A stretch of DNA of 15,462 nucleotides from Patescibacteria group bacterium. GTDB lineage: Bacteria; Patescibacteriota; Patescibacteriia; JAACEG01; JAGUWE01. A model generated the notes under the pieces. The model had not been told where the DNA came from. It did not search any database and worked only from the letters and a program-made list of their open reading frames with translations. The translations under genes and the position numbers were made by a program. Where the stretch lies: assembly GCA_020062525.1 (NCBI GenBank), contig JAGUWE010000080.1:1-15462 (forward strand), in the 5' to 3' direction. This document shows, piece after piece, positions 13,041 through 15,462 of the stretch. Position 1 is the stretch's first letter. Each line of letters starts with the position of its first letter.

Positions 13041-14285
13041 TTATTCGTATCTTAACGCTTCAATTGGATCTAAGTGCGAAGCCCTACGGGCCGGATAAGT
13101 GCCAAAAACCAAGCCGACTAAAAAAGAAATGCTTAGCGCTAAAACTATTGAGGCAGGAGAAATAATAAAATCCCACTCGTAACTTAAAAGATGGGCGCCG
13201 GTTGATATAAAAAGTGAAATCAAAACACCCAAAACCATACCAAGTATCCCGCCGATTAAGGTAATGGAGATGGCTTCGGCCAGAAATTGACTTAAGATAT
13301 TTTTATTGGTGGCTCCGATAGCTTTGCGCAACCCTATTTCGCGTGTTCTTTCGGTCACAGCAATAAGCATTATATTCATAATGCCGATACCGCCAACCAC
13401 TAATGAAAGAGCGGCTATAGCGGCCAAGAAATATTTCAGGGCATTGGTTATTTGGGTTATGACATCCAGGGCTTGGGCAGCCGACCGCACGGAAAAATCA
13501 TCATCCGCCGGATTGGTAATATCATGACGCTCCCGCAACACTCTTTTAACATCAGCGATGGCCTGATCTATGTGTTCTTCGTGATCAATCTTGGCCCTAA
13601 TCAAATTTATATGGTCAACGCCCAAAAGAAGTTTTTGCGCGGTTGAGATTGGCACAAAGATTTGATCATCATAATTTTGAAAAGCAACCGTTCCTCTTTT
13701 TTTCATCACGCCTATCACTTCAAAGGCCTCTTTTTTAATTTTTATTTTTTGTCCCACGGCATCGCTTTCGCCAAAAAGGTCTTTTTTAACTTGGCTACCC
13801 AAAACAGCGATTTTAACCAAACTCTTTTCTTCATCTTTATTAAAAAACCGTCCAACTTCAACTTCGCCGTTTTCTGTTTCTAAATAGCCGTTGGTTGTGC
13901 CGCTAATATTGGTGTCAACGCTGTGATCGCGCCAATTCACCGTAGCCACGCCCTTGGCATAAGCCACCACTGAGGTAATGTACGGCGTATTATTTTTATC
14001 AGCCAGTGCCATAGCGTCATCGTAAGTCAAGGTGGTGATAACAATACCCATCACTGAAGCAGGTGGTCCAGTTTCTTCGCTTTTGCCCGGAAGTACACCA
14101 ATCAAATTAGTGCCTAAACTCTTAACTTGGGCTAAAATTAAACTCTGTGCGCCTGCCCCAACTGAAATAATAATAATCACCGCGGCCACGCCAATAACAA
14201 TGCCGAGCATAGTCAAAAAACTTCTCAATTTATTAAGAAGAAGTGCTTGGGAAGCGGTTTTAAAGCAGCTGACAACTGCAAGCAT
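13041..14285 (-). CDS. MacB/YknZ-like ABC transporter permease 2
   Basis: This 414-residue protein has the same layout as its neighbour. The N-terminal segment LRSFLTMLGIVIGVAAVIII lies at about 20-40. A MacB_PCD extracytoplasmic domain follows to about 280. Three C-terminal segments (about 285-312, 336-362, 374-396) surround TERTREIGLRKAIGATN. It ends PARRASHLDPIEALRYE. There is no ATPase domain. Its closeness to permease 1 (shared order of GRFF, VLGS, DLFGESD, IKIKK, GVMKKRG, DDDF) suggests tandem duplication and later divergence. The ATPase gene lies 78 bases upstream on the same strand. The likely product is half of a homodimeric or heterodimeric exporter that works with a membrane-fusion protein on the outer face. 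The substrate is unknown. Confidence 0.9.
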   Translation of the reverse strand: MLAVVSCFKTASQALLLNKLRSFLTMLGIVIGVAAVIIIISVGAGAQSLILAQVKSLGTNLIGVLPGKSEETGPPASVMGIVITTLTYDDAMALADKNNTPYITSVVAYAKGVATVNWRDHSVDTNISGTTNGYLETENGEVEVGRFFNKDEEKSLVKIAVLGSQVKKDLFGESDAVGQKIKIKKEAFEVIGVMKKRGTVAFQNYDDQIFVPISTAQKLLLGVDHINLIRAKIDHEEHIDQAIADVKRVLRERHDITNPADDDFSVRSAAQALDVITQITNALKYFLAAIAALSLVVGGIGIMNIMLIAVTERTREIGLRKAIGATNKNILSQFLAEAISITLIGGILGMVLGVLISLFISTGAHLLSYEWDFIISPASIVLALSISFLVGLVFGTYPARRASHLDPIEALRYE

Positions 14286-14296
14286 AAACTATTGAC

Positions 14297-14363
14297 AAAA
14301 AATAATTAATTGAAAATTGAATCATTGAAAATTAATTGGAAATTGGTAATTGAAAATTAAAAA
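14297..14363. repeat. AATTGAAA-word repeat between ATPase and permease 2
   Basis: Most of the 78-base spacer is made of ATTGAAAATT and ATTGGAAATT words repeated four times at irregular spacing. It is a low-complexity AT-rich block with no coding or clear promoter signal. Confidence 0.6.
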
Positions 14364-15080
14364 TTACTTCAGTATCTCCCCATCCGTTGCAATTCTTCTA
14401 TTCATTACCGGTTCGTCGCCAACAATTCTGCCATCTTTAATTTTAATAATTCTTTTAGCGTGTTCTGAGGTATAAATCTCGTGCGTGACTAAAATTATGG
14501 TTTTGCCTTGATCATTAAGCTTTTGTAAAATCTTCATAATTTGAACGCCAGAAACGCTGTCCAAATTGCCGGTTGGCTCATCGGCAAAAATTATGGCCGG
14601 ATTATTCACCAAGGCACGAGCGATAGCTACTCGCTGTTGTTCCCCGCCGGAGAGTTGATTAGAAAAATAATTTTCCCGATGACTCATATCAACCGCATTG
14701 ATCACTTTTTTTACTCGCTCATCCTTTTCCTCATCCGGCATTTTTGAATAAAGCAAGGGTAATTTAACATTGTCAAAAACCGAGGTTCTGGGCAATAAAT
14801 TAAAGGTCTGAAAAACAAAACCCACTTTCCCGTTACGCAAAAGGGCCAATTGCTCATCTTCTAATTTTGTAACATCTTGGCCCTCAAAATAGTATTTGCC
14901 AGAAGAGGGTTTGTCCAAAAACCCCAAAATATGCATCAGGGTTGATTTGCCCGAGCCCGATGGTCCCATAATAGAAACAAATTCACCGGATTCTATATTC
15001 AAAGTAAGGCCGTGCAATACTTTGGTCACGACCTCATCGGAAACGTAAATTTTTTTTAGATTAGAAACGGAGATTAACAT
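14364..15080 (-). CDS. ABC transporter ATPase (MacB/LolD/YknY family)
   Basis: This 238-residue nucleotide-binding subunit powers the adjacent permeases. Visible motifs are Walker A GPSGSGKST (39-47), the Q-loop at Q91 (VFQTFNLL), signature LSGGEQQR (143-150), Walker B IIFADEPTGNLD (163-174) and the H-loop at H200 (LVTHE). The phrase ADEPTGNLD followed by dimer residues is typical of the MacB/LolD/FtsE group. I chose the ATG at 15080, since MLISVSNLKKIY matches the family start. The in-frame TTG at 15095 would add five residues without support. The product is a complete ATPase, so two copies are expected to dimerise under the permeases. The gene lies 124 bases after the membrane-fusion gene. 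Confidence 0.94.
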   Translation of the reverse strand: MLISVSNLKKIYVSDEVVTKVLHGLTLNIESGEFVSIMGPSGSGKSTLMHILGFLDKPSSGKYYFEGQDVTKLEDEQLALLRNGKVGFVFQTFNLLPRTSVFDNVKLPLLYSKMPDEEKDERVKKVINAVDMSHRENYFSNQLSGGEQQRVAIARALVNNPAIIFADEPTGNLDSVSGVQIMKILQKLNDQGKTIILVTHEIYTSEHAKRIIKIKDGRIVGDEPVMNRRIATDGEILK

Positions 15081-15095
15081 AAATCTAAATAACAA

Positions 15096-15180
15096 CTAAT
15101 TTCTATGAGTCTCTATTGAGTTTCTATAAATTTCAGAAACTTATAGAAATTAGCTTCACGAAATTAATAGAAACCTATTG
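15096..15180. repeat. TTTCTAT-word palindrome upstream of the ATPase gene
   Basis: CTAATTTCTAT (15096-15106) is the exact reverse complement of 15143-15153. Inside it TTTCTATAA (15121-15129) pairs with TTATAGAAA (15141-15149), so two alternative folds share one arm. More TTTCTAT and ATAGAAA words surround it. It fills most of the spacer between the fusion-protein gene and the ATPase gene. Confidence 0.65.
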
Positions 15181-15204
15181 TTTGATATTTTAAACTTTAA
15201 ATTT

Positions 15205-15462
15205 TTATTGTCCATTCTCCACAAATGTTACCACTCCTTGTCCCTCTTTTAAATGATTAGAAACTTCTATCATTCCCCCATCGCCTTTAAGACCAGTGGA
15301 AATTTTAATTTCTTGAATCTTTCCTTTATCCAGGACACTGACAGTTTTATCGCCATTTTTCTCAATAATTGCTTGTTGGGGGACAATAAGAGCCCCTTCT
15401 TTATAATTGGTTAAAATATCTAAATTGGCAGTCATTCCCGGTTTGACGTTCTCTTGATCCGA
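15205..15462 (-). CDS. Membrane-fusion (RND/MacA-YknX-like) adaptor protein, C-terminal part
   Basis: The window cuts this gene at its right edge: only the last 85 codons are visible, and an internal ATG at 15435 is not the start. The reading frame enters as SDQENVKPGMTANLDILTN, where V-x-PGM is the well-known segment near the end of the beta-barrel domain of RND/HlyD-type adaptors. ALIVPQQAIIEKNGDKTVSVL, IKISTGLKGDGGMIEVSNHLKEGQGVV and a short tail follow, matching the barrel and membrane-proximal domain. In YknX/MacA the adaptor sits on the outer face of the membrane and helps the permease-ATPase pair. If the organism has one membrane, as expected, a TolC-type outer partner is unlikely, which favours the YknX comparison. 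Confidence 0.85.
   Translation of the reverse strand, partial: SDQENVKPGMTANLDILTNYKEGALIVPQQAIIEKNGDKTVSVLDKGKIQEIKISTGLKGDGGMIEVSNHLKEGQGVVTFVENGQ

Noticed and set aside
11914..14295. Several plus-strand open frames opposite the two permeases
   Set aside because: Antisense shadows of paralogous genes. Their similarity to each other follows from the sense-strand duplication.

Overview
This window looks like a housekeeping stretch of an AT-rich genome from the Candidate Phyla Radiation (Patescibacteria), probably near Parcubacteria. This is an inference from four things: the gene set (recR, rplU, rpmA, lepA, murJ/B/C/G), motif variants in the envelope enzymes, the near absence of Shine-Dalgarno sequences, and spacers packed with short repeats and palindromes. 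All reading frames fit the standard stop codons. No database search was possible.

Layout. (1) Positions 70-681 carry recR on +, converging on rplU (833-1141, -) across a bidirectional terminator. (2) A WecA/TagO-like polyprenyl-phosphate sugar-1-phosphate transferase (1186-2286, -) lies just upstream of rplU. Its last codons hold the -35 box of a strong rplU promoter. (3) rpmA (2557-2841, +) is divergent from that gene and converges on lepA (3012-4886, -). A 137-bp palindromic element with perfect 24-bp arms separates rpmA from lepA. (4) A minus-strand cell-wall cluster follows, in transcription order murG, murC, murB, murJ, lepA. It covers lipid II synthesis (MurG), two cytoplasmic precursor steps (MurC, MurB) and a lipid II flippase (MurJ). 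(5) An amino-acid permease (10432-11571, -) sits upstream of murG. (6) The right end carries a YknXYZ/MacAB-like exporter: the end of a membrane-fusion protein, an ATPase and two tandem paralogous permeases, all on -.

The proteins are mostly ordinary, so I see no clear new multi-gene system. The unusual material is in the repeats. Nearly every spacer is a palindrome or a repeat built from its own short AT-rich word. Some of this material also lies in frame inside conserved genes: two heptamer arrays in murB and a hairpin-bearing insertion in lepA. Small GCC-NNN-GGC tri-loop hairpins recur at several loci. The leaders of recR and of one exporter permease are near-identical copies of one repeat. 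Among the enzymes, MurG has Ser at the usual catalytic His position, the WecA-like protein has Glu in its FLGD motif, MurB has Cys at the usual catalytic Ser position, and LepA has Asn in the HxDHGK motif.
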